Assembly (NCBI GenBank): GCA_002049455.2
Contig: KV918888.1
Coordinates: 62,001-126,000, forward strand
Reading direction: 5' to 3'
Source of the DNA: Porphyra umbilicalis
Lineage: Eukaryota; Rhodophyta; Bangiophyceae; Bangiales; Bangiaceae
DNA length: 64,000 nt
The notes below the pieces were generated by a model that was not told the DNA's origin, did no database searches, and worked only from the letters and a program-made list of their open reading frames with translations. The translations under genes and the position numbers were made by a program. This document shows, one piece after another, positions 40,121 to 51,146 of the stretch; positions within the stretch are counted from its first letter, which is position 1; each line of letters starts with the position of its first letter.

Positions 40121-41385
40121 CTACTTCTTTGACTTCTTCTTGCTCGACTTGTTCGCCGACTTCTTGGACTGGGCCGGCTTGCTGCCCTTCTTGTTCTTGG
40201 CGCTGTTCGGCTTCTTCGATGGCTTCTTAGCCGGCTGGCTGCTATTCTTGTTCTTGTCTTTGTTCTTTTTGTTCTTGGTGTTGCCCGGCTTCTTCGATGG
40301 CTTCTTGGCCGGCTTCTTCGATGGTTTCTTGGTCGGCTTGTTCGACGGTTTCTTTGCCGGCTTCGATGGCTTCTTTGTCGGCTTGGATGGTTTCTTGGCC
40401 GGCTTGTTTGACGGTTCTTTGGCCGGCTCCTTTGATGGTGTCGGGAACGGCTTGACGGTGACCAGCTTTTGAGGCGGTTTTTTCGGCGTCTCCTGCCGTG
40501 GCCGTGTTCCCGCCCAGCAGCAGCCAAAGCTAGACGGCCGCCGCCCCGGTACCCTGCACTGGCGGCAGCACGCGTCCCGACGGTCGTACGTCGGCAGCAG
40601 CATGCAGCACTGGGCGGCGGTGCCATACAATTTGCACGCGCTCAGACGCACGACCATGCGATGGTAGCGGGGCCACTTGTCGGCGCATGCTGTCATGTCG
40701 TACTTGGTGTAGACAGTCGGATCCCACGATGAGCGTCTGGCTGACACGTTCAAGGCAGCGATGGGCACCTTTATAGCGGCGGGAGGCACCTCGACGGTGG
40801 CGTCGGGCGCCGCGCTGGCGTTGGTGAGCGCATCGAGGATGGTGGAAGGTGCCTCTGTTGCATCGGCGAGTACCTTCGCGGAAGCCTTGAGGGGCACCGC
40901 TGAGCCGTTTGTCGGCCGCGGCGGCAGCTGGGCTGTCGCCGGACACACCCTCGGCCTCACGCAGGTGACTGCTAGTCGGGGCGGCGCGCGCTCCGTGCCA
41001 TACACTCCCCGCGACAGAGGCGGCTCGGTACGCCCGTCGGCGGCACGGAAGCAACACTGCTGACCGCCCAAGGGTGTCCAATTGAACGTGCACACGTCTG
41101 CTTGGCGGGCATACTCCAAGCCCGTCTCGGAACAATAGCCGAGCGACGGGTCGACGCAGCAGAGGTAGGCGGTCGCGTCGCCCGTGGCCTCGTAGGCGGC
41201 AGCACAGGCGGGAACGTCGATCGTCTCCGGTGGCGGGCGGGGGGGGGGGTCCCCGGCACGAGCGACGACAGCAGCGACGCGCATGCGGGGAGGGCGGCGG
41301 CGGTGATCATTGCCACCGTCATGAAGGCGGCCAGTGAGGCGGAGGTGAACCACCACCGGGGCAGCGGGCCGGCGGCCAATCGCAT
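40121..41385 (-). CDS. Secreted Cys-rich protein with Lys/Pro repeat tail (wall-like)
   Basis: The ATG at 41385 starts MRLAAGPLPRWWFTSASLAA followed by a hydrophobic run ending PACASLLSS, a clear signal peptide. The mature domain has many Cys in two blocks, first ACAAAYEATGDATAYLCCVD...QQCCFR and later CADKWPRYHRM...QCCMLLP...DACCRQCR. This suggests two copies of a small disulphide module joined by an Ala/Pro/Val linker. The C-terminal about 120 residues are KPSKKPAKKPSK-type repeats with KNKKNKDKNKN, highly basic. An extracellular matrix or polyanion (sulphated galactan)-binding role is a reasonable inference for a red alga, not shown. The signal peptide and first Cys block are in different frames, joined at a G11 run (41239-41249). 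Family not recognised. Confidence 0.65.
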
Positions 41386-43186
41386 GGTGGGGGATGTGGA
41401 AGAGGGTGGGAAGGAAGGGACAGAAGGAGCGACGCGCGACTTGGACGGCGTTCTGGTGCCGGCGCGGGGGAGGCGGTGGGAGGATGCTGCCGAGCTCTTT
41501 CCTGCCAGAAGCATTGACGGGAGGGGCTCTTGTACCGTGAGGGAGCCCACCAACAGACGAGGACGCCCAGCAGAGGAGGGCGCCCGCGGGTGGTGGTAGG
41601 CGGCCCCTCGACCGCCCGTGGGCGTGCCAGGCGACTCTCCGCCGTCCCGCCCGCCCGTTTGGCTCACCGGTTCTCTCGCCGTTGCCCCATCGCCAGCCGG
41701 TTGGCTGCACCGCCAGCCGCGGCGACGTGAGTGGCGGCCCCTTCCACGCCTCTTGTCCGAAGGCGTGGAATGCACTGTTGCCCCCTGCGCCTTTCTTCTT
41801 CGTTCAATATCTACCGCCATGAATGGCCGCCTTTGGACTACCCCTTTCAACGCTGCCAGTGCCTCCTCCATTTGCCTAGGCGGCGCGGTAGAAAACGCAG
41901 GCGCCCCCTGCTTGACGTCGGCCACCGTCAATGCTGATGGCATCGTCACTGTATCACACTACTCGCCCCAAGCTGGCGGTCTGTGGGGGAGAAGCACGGG
42001 CGAGCGTTCTGTCATCTGCTTTGCACACGCGACTCGACCACGGTGCGTGCGGGCTCTTGCATGTGGCTCCACATGAACGCACGCACCACGGAGACCCTTG
42101 CACAACTAGAAGTGGATCCCGGCGACACGTGCCGACCCGCCGCCACCTCCCGCCCGCCACGCCGCCGCTGCCCGTTCGTGGTTCCCGACGCGCCAACCAC
42201 GCAGGCAAAAGGACTGCAGCGGCGGCGCCCTGCCGCCACCCAGCGTTGGACCTCGGACCCCCTGGTGGAACAATGAGCTTCAGACACGAAGCTGCCAGAC
42301 CGGTACTGATACGTGGCGGTCCCCACGGGCGCTTCTTTACAACCTCCCCGTCGGACCTGCCACTGCACGTCGCACGCCTGTCTGGCTCTGCGACGCCATC
42401 GGTCGAGCCACCTCGAGACTGGGCTCTCACCACCGACGAATTGCAGGAGCGCCGCTCGCGGTGGGGCGGGGCGGCCGCGGGCGCAGTGCGGGTGCCGTCG
42501 GCAGAGGAGGAGTAGGTGAAGCGAACAGTCTGACCGCGCACCCCCTCCCTCCCTCCTTCCCCGCCTGACATAACACGGTCGGGCCCGTCGCCGACCGCAC
42601 GCACACGTCGGTCGGCACAGTGCAAAGGCGGTGCCTGAAGGCGCGGGGATCGGAGCAGATTGATGCGGCGCGCGAGCGCCGTGGTCGGTGCCGGCCGGGT
42701 CCCCGCACCGACTATCGCGGCTGCGGCCGGCCCGTGGACAGCCGTGCCGTCGGTACGACCACGGCAGTTAGGGGGGCCCCGGGCCCTGACACGCCCCGGT
42801 GCGTCTGGGGCGGAGAGTCGCACCTGCCGCCCGCGTGGCGACTCTCCGCCCGCGTGGCAACACACAGAACACGGATATCGATGGGCAATCGCCAGAAGAC
42901 TGCAACTCGGGCTTCATTTGAGACTGGCATCCATGGGGCAACTCCAAAGGCGACACCCCGGCCAGACCTGTTGTGCGGCCACGAAGCGAGCCTGCAATCC
43001 AAGTACGGGTCGCACGATCAAGTGGAGGGGCTCAGGCATGTTGGCACACGGGTAGACGTGCTCTCACCGGGCGCGGCGTGATGTGGGCGTTTGGTGCGAC
43101 GCGGTAAGGGGTGGACGACGTAGTGCCACGCGCGCAACTTCAATGGCGAGAGAGAGAACGTCGAGATGCGCGGGCGGCCTCTCGAT
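41386..43186. other. Intergenic, no confirmed gene
   Basis: A minus frame at 41949-41700 reads as ordinary protein for about 70 residues (MTMPSALTVADVKQGAPAFS..., EEALAALKGVVQRRPFMAVD) before turning Arg-rich. It could be an upstream short gene or a fragment; no domain recognised. The rest holds only short or shadow frames. Confidence 0.3.
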
Positions 43187-44097
43187 TAGGGTTGTGCAAC
43201 ACGCCCGGGGCGTGCTAAATTGCACGCCTGGGGCGTGCAATTTCACGTGTTTTGGGCGTGTCACGCCCTGCACGCCCAGAATTTTAGGGGCGTGATTGGG
43301 GCGTGCTTGATAAAAAAAGTACATCATTTCAAATGCGCTCTTGGGGCGCCAGTCCACCGAATATTTTTCGGTGCAGTTCCGTGCCACCTTCGTTACTTTT
43401 TCAGGGCGCGGTGTCTTCCTGCTCCGCCGAGCGTCCACAAACAAGGTGCTCGACGCTATGAGGAGTTGGAACCATTTTTCCGTCGTGCGCCCACAAACAA
43501 GGTGCTCGACGCCATGATGCGCGGACGCCATCTGTGCGGAATGGCACAGCAACGGCCACCTGCTGTCATCAGCCAGGGAGGACGCAGAGGGGCTCCTTGA
43601 CACGGGCGCCAGTGAGGACGTTGAATGCAACGCATCGCGCGCCGGCGACGGCCAGGCCGACGGCAGTGATGGAGGTCGTCCCGGCGACGAGGACGCCCCC
43701 GCGGCCACGACCGAGAATGATTTGATGACCATCTGCTCTGGCTTTGTGCGCGGTGAGATGGGTGGGACAGCGGGCGGTGGGGCGGCCGGTGGAGGCTAGG
43801 CGAGCCGACGTCCCATGATGCTGCAAAGCATCTTTGACGCAGAGTGGCAGAGGCCAAGAGAGTGTATCGCATGCAGCTGTTTCCTTCATGTTCTCTGGCA
43901 TTTTTGTGGTCCTTTGAACCATCCAAATTGCAAGAATATTGGGTACTTTGAATCGCTTATCAAGTAAGTGCCAAAACTTGGGGGCTACATTAGGGGCGTG
44001 AAGAGGGGCGTGCCAATGTTGGGGGCGTGCAGAAGGGCGTGATTAGGCGTGCATCGCCCACCCCGCCACCCAAAAAGGGGCGTGATGCACAACCCTA
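43187..44097 (-). mobile_element. hAT-superfamily element, non-autonomous, 911 bp
   Basis: The ends TAGGGTTGTGCAACACGCCC and (inverse of right end) TAGGGTTGTGCATCACGCCC differ at one position in 20. They are flanked by a perfect 8-bp target duplication CTCTCGAT (43179-43186 and 44098-44105), diagnostic of the hAT superfamily. GGGGCGTG/CACGCCCC motifs are repeated just inside both ends (about six on the left, five on the right), as expected for subterminal transposase-binding sites. On the minus strand a segment near 43880-43840 (CDTLSWPLPLCVKDAL) resembles the hAT C-AHTLNLxVKDAL block, so this looks like an internally deleted former autonomous copy. Confidence 0.92.
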
Positions 44098-44241
44098 CTC
44101 TCGATATCGGCTTCTGGCCGATCGCCCAAGTAAATACAAAGGGTGAATATATGTTCAAACAGTGTTTCTAAATCGGTGCCACGAGCACGGCTGTCCGTGC
44201 TGGACACGGGACCAGTGGCAGCAGGCCCGCAATGGTCATCA

Positions 44242-44566
44242 ATTCCAGGCACGTGCGTGCAATACCCTGGCCTTCAGGGCGGTGGCGCGAGCGGCGACGC
44301 ATTGACACCGGGCGCGCCGGCGCTGGCGCGCCCGGCCGGCTCAATCATGGCCGGCTCCATCATGGAGCCGACCGGCACGCCCGGTGTCAATGCGGCCATG
44401 ATGGCCGCGAGCGCGCACGGAGGCACGCACAGCCACGTTGCCGTGGCGGGGGCGGCGTGGGGTGGTGTCGCCGCCGCCACCGTAGCGGCGGCCGCCCGCT
44501 GGCATGGCGCAACGCCCACGGGCGGGGCCGTCACCCGGCCTCGCAGCGCACCCGCGCTAAGTGCGC
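44242..44566 (-). mobile_element. CCCTGGCC-family element copy 3, truncated
   Basis: Inverse copy beginning ATTCCAGGCACGTGCGTGCA, then ATACCCTGGCCTTCAGGG. Homology to 2969-3683 and 14460-15162 fades near 44566, with an extra palindromic insertion (GCCGGCTCAATCATGGCCGG region) at 44310-44390. Confidence 0.7.
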
Positions 44567-45547
44567 ATCGGATGGGCTCCGGTCGGGCGAGGGAGGGGGC
44601 GCGGCGGATGCCACCGCCCCCACCGCCCCCGCCGCCGCCGCACCTGACGGTCGCTGGTGGAGGGGCCCGGCGCGCAAGCGGCGCGCCGCGGATCAGCCGC
44701 GCGGTCCCCGTCCACGGGAGCGCCCGCTCCGCCCGCCCTACGCCGGGACGGGGGTAACGGTGGCGTCCTCCGCCCCCCCCCCGAGCCGGCGTGGCCGGCA
44801 CGCCTGCTCGGGCCGCGCGGACCCACCACGCGCCCGGCGTGCAGTGTCGCCGCTCGGGGCACGCGCCACTGCGGGGCCGGGCGGTGTGGTCTGGGGGCGG
44901 GCGTGGAGGTGGGCGCGCGCAATGGGCTGGTGGACACGCCGGGGGGGGGGTGGCGGGACGTGGGCGCCCCTGGCGGTAGCGTGGGAACGAAAAGCGTGAC
45001 GACAACGCTCGGGTAAAGCGCACACGCCTGCGCCCGCCCCCCACCGACCACGGGCGCCGTCGCACGTCGGCGCGCGGACGGCGCGCATCGTCCGCAAGCG
45101 CCTCCGTGGCATCGCCGGCGGCGCGTTGTCTCTTTGAGCCCTGACGCTCCCGCCGGGCGCCCGCCGGTGGGCACCGACACGGGGTGCCCCCACCGCAGCG
45201 TGTCGATGTAGAAGCAGGGAGGCGCGTCACCCACCACAGACCCGACCGCAGGCCAAACAATGCAAGTGGCACATGGCCGGCGCGCGCACCAGCGAGGCAA
45301 ACAGAGAAACAACGTGACTTGTACGACACGGCACCCGGCACAGCAGACAGAGGCGCTAGAGGCACGTCCGCGGCGGCCAGACCCCCACACGACAAAAGCA
45401 GGGCGGCACCACGCAGCGCACACCACCGTGGAAGTCGACCAGCACACACACCAGTCGACCTCCCCACACTACCCCCCGACAGTAAAGATACACACGCTTG
45501 ACAGCAGCCCCCCCCGCACATCTCCCTCCCCCCCGCCACACTCCCGC
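44567..45547. other. 3' flank of fatty-acid hydroxylase gene
   Basis: G+C-rich with a GCC run (44605-44640), then less biased sequence from 45220. No gene recognised. Confidence 0.45.
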
Positions 45548-46722
45548 TCAAGCCCGCGGCGGCTTGGCCGCCGGGTTCCGCAGCGTCCCCAGCAGCACGT
45601 CGACGACCCCGTTGCTAATCCCATAGTTGACCCGCGGATTAAAAAAGTGGTGCAGCGTGTGCCGCCGCTTTTGCGCCTTGAGCCACGCCCACGACGGCTC
45701 CGACCGGTGGATCCAGTAGTGCGTCATGTCGTAAACGAGGTAGCCGATGAGGAAGCCCGCAAGCCACGGGTACCCGCGCGCCACGCCGAGCAGCGCGGGC
45801 GCCCCAAAGTAGATGGGCCACCCAACGAGCATCGCCGGCACGGGCGGGAAGACGAGCCGATCGAAATCCATCGGCGTAATGTGGTGGTGCCCGTGCAGCA
45901 GAAAGTGGAGAATGTTGCCCCAGTAGCCGGTCGGCACCGCGTGGAACACCCACCGGTGGAGGGCGTACTCAAAGAGGAGCCACCCGGCGCCGCCGGCGGC
46001 GCCCCAGCACGCAAAGGACACGGGGTCGACGGCAGCGAGCCCCCCCATCATGCGCACGTAGCGGGTCATCTCCACGGCGAGGACGGGGAGCCAAAACAGC
46101 AGCGGCACGTACCAGGGGCACTTGGTCAGGCCCTCCACCCACGGGATGGGGAACATGGCGACGGTGCCGTCGGCGGTGGGGAAGGCGTGGATCCACGTGT
46201 CGTACTTGTCGCCGAGCAAGCCGACCTGGTGCAACAGCGGCCGCTCCCAGTCGACAAGCGCCTCGCCCGTCGCCGGGTCAACGTTGCCGTCTGCCTCAGC
46301 GGCGGCGGCGGCGCCGTCGACCGCCGCACCCGCCGCGTCACCGCCGGCGAGCGCGCCGACGCGGTACTTGGCGAGCGTCTGGTAGGCAAACTTGGAGTGC
46401 GTGTGCGGCGCCCCCTCCCCGCCCATGAGCGCCGTCACGTCGCCGCCGAGGTGGGGGGTCAAGGCCGCCGCGCCGCCAGGGTGCGCGTCGAGGAAGCCCG
46501 TCACGTCATAGACGACGCCCGAGGCGATGACCCACGCGTGCGTCGGCGTGCGGTGTTGGGTGACGAGCTTGCGCGTCAGCACGTACGCGTCTGCCTCCGC
46601 GTCGGCGGGGGGGGGGGGGGGGGGGTCCCGGTCGCCGTCGAGGCCTTGGCGCCCCCGTCGGCGGGCCTGGCCGCCGCCTGCCGCCGCCGCACGGCGGTGG
46701 AGGAGTCACCGCCCGAGCCCAT
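45548..46722 (-). CDS. FA2H: Sphingolipid fatty-acid 2-hydroxylase with cytochrome b5 domain
   Basis: The cytochrome b5 domain retains VVYDVTGFLDAHPGGAAAL with the heme-ligand HPGG and a second HTHSKFA-type His. The membrane-bound di-iron hydroxylase part has the His clusters HRWVFH, HFLLHGHHHITP, HYWIHR and HTLHHFF, with hydrophobic helices such as VPLLFWLPVLAVEMTRYV before them and YPWLAGFLIGYLVYDM between clusters. This is the Scs7/FAH1/FA2H family, ER enzymes that 2-hydroxylate the N-acyl chain of ceramides using cytochrome b5 electrons. The best start is the ATG at 46722 (MGSGGDSSTAV), a 40-residue leader in another frame; the join falls in a G19 run at 46607-46625. The internal ATG-less frame after that run is continuous to the stop. 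Downstream neighbour in the same orientation of an IFRD-type gene. Confidence 0.93.
46607..46625. repeat. 19-nt poly-G tract at a frame break
   Basis: Coding-strand C19 (Pro run) between the N-terminal leader and cytochrome b5 domain of the fatty-acid hydroxylase. Confidence 0.95.
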
Positions 46723-47673
46723 GGCGGCGGGCACGGTTGGCCGAGGTGGGGTTGGAAAATCGGGAAAATGGGGACAGCCAATGGAGGAGGGGAAGCGGGA
46801 GCAAGGGCAGGAGGCAACCAACCGGGGGGACAATGGTGTACCGCCACGCAGAGCAATATGGGGGAGGCGGGGGGAGTAGTGCACAGGCGTCGGGGCCACG
46901 GCGGAGGCGCCGCGCCGGCTGCGGCCGGGACAGCGGGACGGTGGACGGGCGGGCGGGGCGGACACTGCGAGCACGAGGCACGGCGGGGGCGGTGCGTGAC
47001 GCACCCACCGATACCTCAACGAGTGGGGTGCCGATGCAGGGTGCACGCGAGGGGGGGCCGACGTGCCGCACCAGGCCCAACGCCGTGGCGGGAATGACGG
47101 GGCGGACACCCCTCACGACGGGCCGGCCGAGGGCGGTTTGGGTCAAAAGTCGTGGGCCTCCACGGCGTTGACAAACGGGGGCTTCTCCAAGCGGCCATCC
47201 GCCAGCCATCCCTGGTTTACAGTGGGGCCATGCGGCTTGCTGGTCGAGCGGGCGCCCCCGGGGCCATTGCCAAATATGGGATATCTGCGCGAAACTGGGC
47301 TCCACGTGAATCTGCGTGGGTTATTCCGTGGCGCTTGGCGATCATCGGTGGTGGAGCCGACACGGCCCTGGGCCGACGAGCGCGCCCGCAATGGCCTGGT
47401 GCACCTGCGTCCACGGCAGCTGGGTGTGTGAAACACAATGTTGCCGTTGCTGTTCTACGACCTAGCCACACAGCAGCCGCTATCGCCAGAGGACAAGGAG
47501 ATGTAGAAGAAGAAAAGGGAACGGAACCCAGAGTAGACCAACGAGGGGAACATCCTAGACGAATGCGTCCGACAAACAAGCGGCAGCATCTGCCACGAGA
47601 CAAAAAAAACAAGCAAAGAAAACGTTCTCTACACCGCAAAAAACGAGCAGCAGCCCCACGGCCATCCCCAGCC
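46723..47673. other. Intergenic between two minus-strand genes
   Basis: The 5' region of the hydroxylase and the 3' region of the IFRD-type gene. A+T-richer near 47430-47650 (AAGAAGAAAAGGGAACGG). No gene recognised. Confidence 0.4.
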
Positions 47674-48018
47674 CTAGGCGTCCTCATCCCCAAATACACT
47701 CAACTGTTGGCCCCGCGTCACCCGCCGCCGGCTGATATCCTTCTGCCGCACCTTGCCCGCCGCCGCGCGCCCCGCAGAGCGGGCGCTCTTGGCCGCAGCG
47801 CGGCCGCCGCGGTCCCCCCCCCCCCCCCTCCCCATCGTCGACAAACCCAGCGACAGCCGGTGGCAGGTCAAAGATGCCGCGGAGGACGCTGTTGGCCTCC
47901 AAGTGCGGGCGGAGGCCCGTCCCGAGCAGCCGCCGAAAGGCGTCGAGGCGCCGCCGGTCGCCGACCGTCTCGGCCACCACCGTCTCCCCGTCGCAGAGCG
48001 TCACCGCGTCCACCTCGT

Positions 48019-48049
<31 letters not shown>

Positions 48050-49216
48050 CGCGGTGGCGGCGAGCGCCCGCCGGCCGGCGCGTTGGGATTTGGGCACCCG
48101 CGCCCGAGACGTGCTGCTGCCGAGCGCCACGTCGGCGAGCGCGGCGGTGACGACGCCGATCGAGTCGGCTTCGGCTTGCCGGCGGGCGGCGCGGGCGGCG
48201 GCGGCGGCTGCGGCCGCCGCCGCCGCCGCCGCCTTGGCCGCCTCCGACCGCCGGGGGCGGCGCCCAAAGCCGTCGCCGGCGCCCCCCTCCGCCTCGTCCT
48301 CGTCGGTCGAGTCCCCCCCCCACGGCGCGTCGCCGTCTGACGTGTCGTCCCCGTCGCCGCCGCCCGCCTCGCGGAGCTCGAGGATGAGCGCGAGTGCCTG
48401 CGCGGCGGCGAGCTGCGCGTCCGCATCCACCACCTGCGTGGCGAGCTTCCGCAACGAGGCCGCCACGCTCACGGGCGGGGGCCCCGACGGGGGCGGCCCC
48501 CCGGGGGCCACCCGCACGTACGAGCCGCGGGCGACGCGCGCCACGACCGCCGCCGGACCGAGCGCCGACGCGAGGAGCGTCCACGCACGCGCGGCGGGGG
48601 CGGCGGCGGCCTTGGACGCCCGCACCCCCGCGGGCGTCAGCATCCGCTCCAAGGCGCCGAGCGCCTCCTCCGACTCGGTCGCGTCGTCTGAGGCGACAAA
48701 GAGGGCGAGCGCCGCCGCTTCGGCGGCGGCGCCGGGGTCTGCCACCGCCGCGGAGCGGCCGCGAAAGAGGAGCGCCTCGGCCGACCGCGACGCGATTGAC
48801 GCTGCCGCCGTCGGGCCGCCGGCGTCCCCGTCGGCGAGCGTCAAGACGAGGAGGCCGAGGAGCCGCGCGGCGGCCGCCGCCTCTGCCCCGTCCCCACGCT
48901 TGAGGCCCCCGCGGAAGAGGCCGTCGGCGAGCGCCTCACCGACCGAGGCGGCCTCGAGCGCCGCCGACGGGACGCCCGCGCAGAGGCGGGCGGTGAGGCG
49001 GGCGACCGCCTCGTCGCGCACCCACCGGCGCTTGTCCGTGAGCGCGTCCGCTTCGGCGAAAAAATTGCCGTCGGTCGCCTCCACGTCCGACACGCCGTCG
49101 CCGTCGGGGCCGACCGTGTCACCGACGCCCGAGGCGGTGGATACGGTCGCGTTGCTCCCGCCGCCGTCACTGTCGTCCGAGCCGCGGCCGCTGCGGCGGC
49201 GGGCCTTGCGCGCCAT
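47674..49216 (-). CDS. IFRD-type (interferon-related developmental regulator) HEAT-like protein
   Basis: ATG at 49216: MARKARRRSGRGSDDSDGGG, a basic/acidic leader. The N-terminal IFRD domain follows: ADALTDKRRWVRDEAVARLT, ADGLFRGGLKRGDGAEAAAA, RLLGLLVLTL, ALALFVASDD. A helical repeat middle and a low-complexity acidic insertion (DTSDGDAPWGGDSTDEDE) come next. The C-terminal IFRD block DAFRRLLGTGLRPHLEANSV, LRGIFDLPPAV is well conserved. The expected basic tail (KSARSAGRAAAGKVRQKDIS) is found only in another frame, reached through a C15 run at 47814-47828, giving the stop at 47674. IFRD proteins are eukaryotic regulators linked to transcriptional co-repression and, for yeast/animal members, ribosome-associated translation control; plant and algal members are poorly studied. 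Confidence 0.85.
47814..47828. repeat. 15-nt poly-C tract at a frame break
   Basis: Separates the IFRD C-terminal block from the expected basic tail, which continues in a different frame. Confidence 0.95.
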
Positions 49217-49788
49217 GGCGAGGGGAGAGGGGGGAGGGGGGCGATGAGAGGAGATGGAAACGAACAAGGCGGGCGAGCGAGAAAAGGCGGGGGGTGGTAA
49301 AGGTTGACGAAGAAGCAGAGAAACGCCGCGGGTTGAGGGAGGTGCAGCGTGTCGCCGTCCGGGCCGACGAGGGCGGCGTCGCCGGACCCCGCACAGATAT
49401 AGACAGCGTCCGAGCGCAGCGGCCGGAAAACCCAAAAACCGCCTCCAGCAACGTCGACCGACGTCGACCAAGAGGCACAGCTATGAAAGAGCACGGATGT
49501 CACCGGGAACGCGGCCGCACGTGCCACCGCCAGGCCGTGACGACGGCCGCCGCGGGCGCGTGCGCATGCGCGTGCACGCGCCGCACGCGGCGCTGGCGCG
49601 CGTGGCACGCCCTTCGAAACGAGGGACGAGGCATACGCATCGAGGAGGTGCGCACTTGGATCGTCAGGACACTGGCAATCTCGTGGAATGTGACGGCCGC
49701 ATCAAATGGTACTGGGGAGCTACATTTAGACATTATATTTACTGCTGTTCTCAACGAGCCCTCCCAGTTCATGGTCACCCACCTATCC
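49217..49788. promoter_or_regulatory. 5' region of the IFRD-type gene
   Basis: Upstream sequence on the minus strand; contains pyrimidine-rich leader-like DNA (49217-49300 read inversely). No defined element. Confidence 0.3.
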
Positions 49789-49832
49789 TATTGTCGTTGC
49801 GCCAAAAAGTGGAGAGTCCAGGCCTATGTATG
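49789..49832. mobile_element. Left end of GTCGTTGCGCCAAAA MITE, interrupted
   Basis: TATTGTCGTTGCGCCAAAAA then GTGGAGAGTCCAGGCCTATG matches the left end of the 11780-11902 element, then stops where the 49833-50830 element begins. Confidence 0.8.
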
Positions 49833-50830
49833 CCCGACGGGAAATGCCGGATCAAAAAAGCACGATCTCTTAGGGTTAGGAAAGCTCGATACCCCACCAG
49901 GTTGGGAACCGGGGGTGAGACCGAGGAAGGCTCCCCATTGGTCCGATGATGGAAAAAGCACGCCAAATGGAAAGGGTCTGTGACGCACCCTGACAGATTG
50001 TGCGGCTGTCATTGATTTGATTGCATGGCTGCTGTTGATCCTGGGACCATGACCCGACGAATAGCATGCCCCCATGACGGCATGATGCGGCCTGGCCTCT
50101 GTGTCATGGCCAATGGAAGACAGATACGTTTGTCGAACGTGTCATGGAAAGTTTGTATCTTACACTGCGTGGCGGCGCACGCTTCGCCCCCGCACCCCCC
50201 CCTACCAGCCGGGACGCCCGCCTTCCCCCCCCTTCCTCCGCCCTCCTTGATCGCCCCCCGGTCCCCCCACTCCTTCCGCCCCGCCCCGCCCCGGCCTACC
50301 CCGCCTCACACCGAGCACGCGACGGAAAACTCATGGTGGGTGCTACAGAGCTGCGTTCTTGTAGTCACGCGGACCACGGCCTGCGGGGCGCGAAGGAAGC
50401 CGTCGGCGGCGGAAGCCGACAGTTTGGAGAACAAAGCCCCCCTGAAGTTGCAGGCCGGATGGGGTGGCCAGGTCTTCGCATGCGGGACACCTGTCCAGCA
50501 ATCTACTCCGGCAGTCGGTCCGTGAAGACGGTGAAGCCAGCAGCGGGGACGAATTCATATAGGAATGGAACAGATCTGTGTCGAGATCAGTCGCGTAGGC
50601 CACTTCCGTCGTCACGCTCTGAAACCCAGGCTACTTGAGTTGGCAGTGTGTGGCTCATGCAGGCTCATTGATTCCGAGTCGGCAGCGATTGTTGTTCATC
50701 GTCAAGTCGGATCAAACCGACTGGTGCGCTCTACTGCCCAAGCCACTTTGGGTAGCGGGTCAACATACGGGATTCTGATTGGCCAGCTCTTGGGATATCG
50801 TGCTTTTTTGATCCGGCATTTCCCGTAGGG
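49833..50830. mobile_element. 998-bp TIR element with CCCKACGGGAAATG ends
   Basis: Left end CCCGACGGGAAATGCCGGAT, then CAAAAAAGCACGAT; right end inverse CCCTACGGGAAATGCCGGAT, then CAAAAAAGCACGAT. ATG flanks both sides, consistent with a 3-bp target duplication. A second copy lies at 63060-63554 but is truncated. No transposase is recognisable inside. The ends begin CCCTAC like the 14280-16097 element (CCCTACAAG, also 3-bp duplication), suggesting one superfamily. Confidence 0.85.
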
Positions 50831-50831
50831 A

Positions 50832-51146
50832 TGGTGCGTGTCCCAAAAATGAGACATGCGCGTTTTCTGAAGGACTGACACATCACTGCACGGGGGCAGG
50901 CGGCGTGGGGTACGAGAAAATTCTCGACTGGCCTCCATGGAAACAGCCGCTCCCGACGCGTGCTTGGCTGACAACTCCTTAATACCCGCCTGTGGGCCCT
51001 GTTCTGTGGTCCTCTCAGATAGCCCCGATTTTGGAGCCAGTCTTTTTCAGGTTCTTGGGGTTAAAGGTTTGCAACGCCAAAGCTCATGTGCTAACTGGAG
51101 CTTCGAAGAGGGGTGTCCCAAATCGTGTTTTCCTCACAGGGGGCTA
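50832..51146 (+). mobile_element. Left half of a mariner-like MITE (unit A)
   Basis: Starts TGGTGCGTGTCCCAAAAATG and is homologous to the first 315 bp of 51147-51774, ending GGGGGCTA exactly where the next copy begins. Unit B therefore appears to have inserted at a TA inside an older copy, whose right half is now missing. Confidence 0.85.

Noticed and set aside
47152-49247. Plus-strand frames of 332 and 457 codons opposite the IFRD gene
   Set aside because: Antisense shadows of a gene with clear family motifs on the minus strand.
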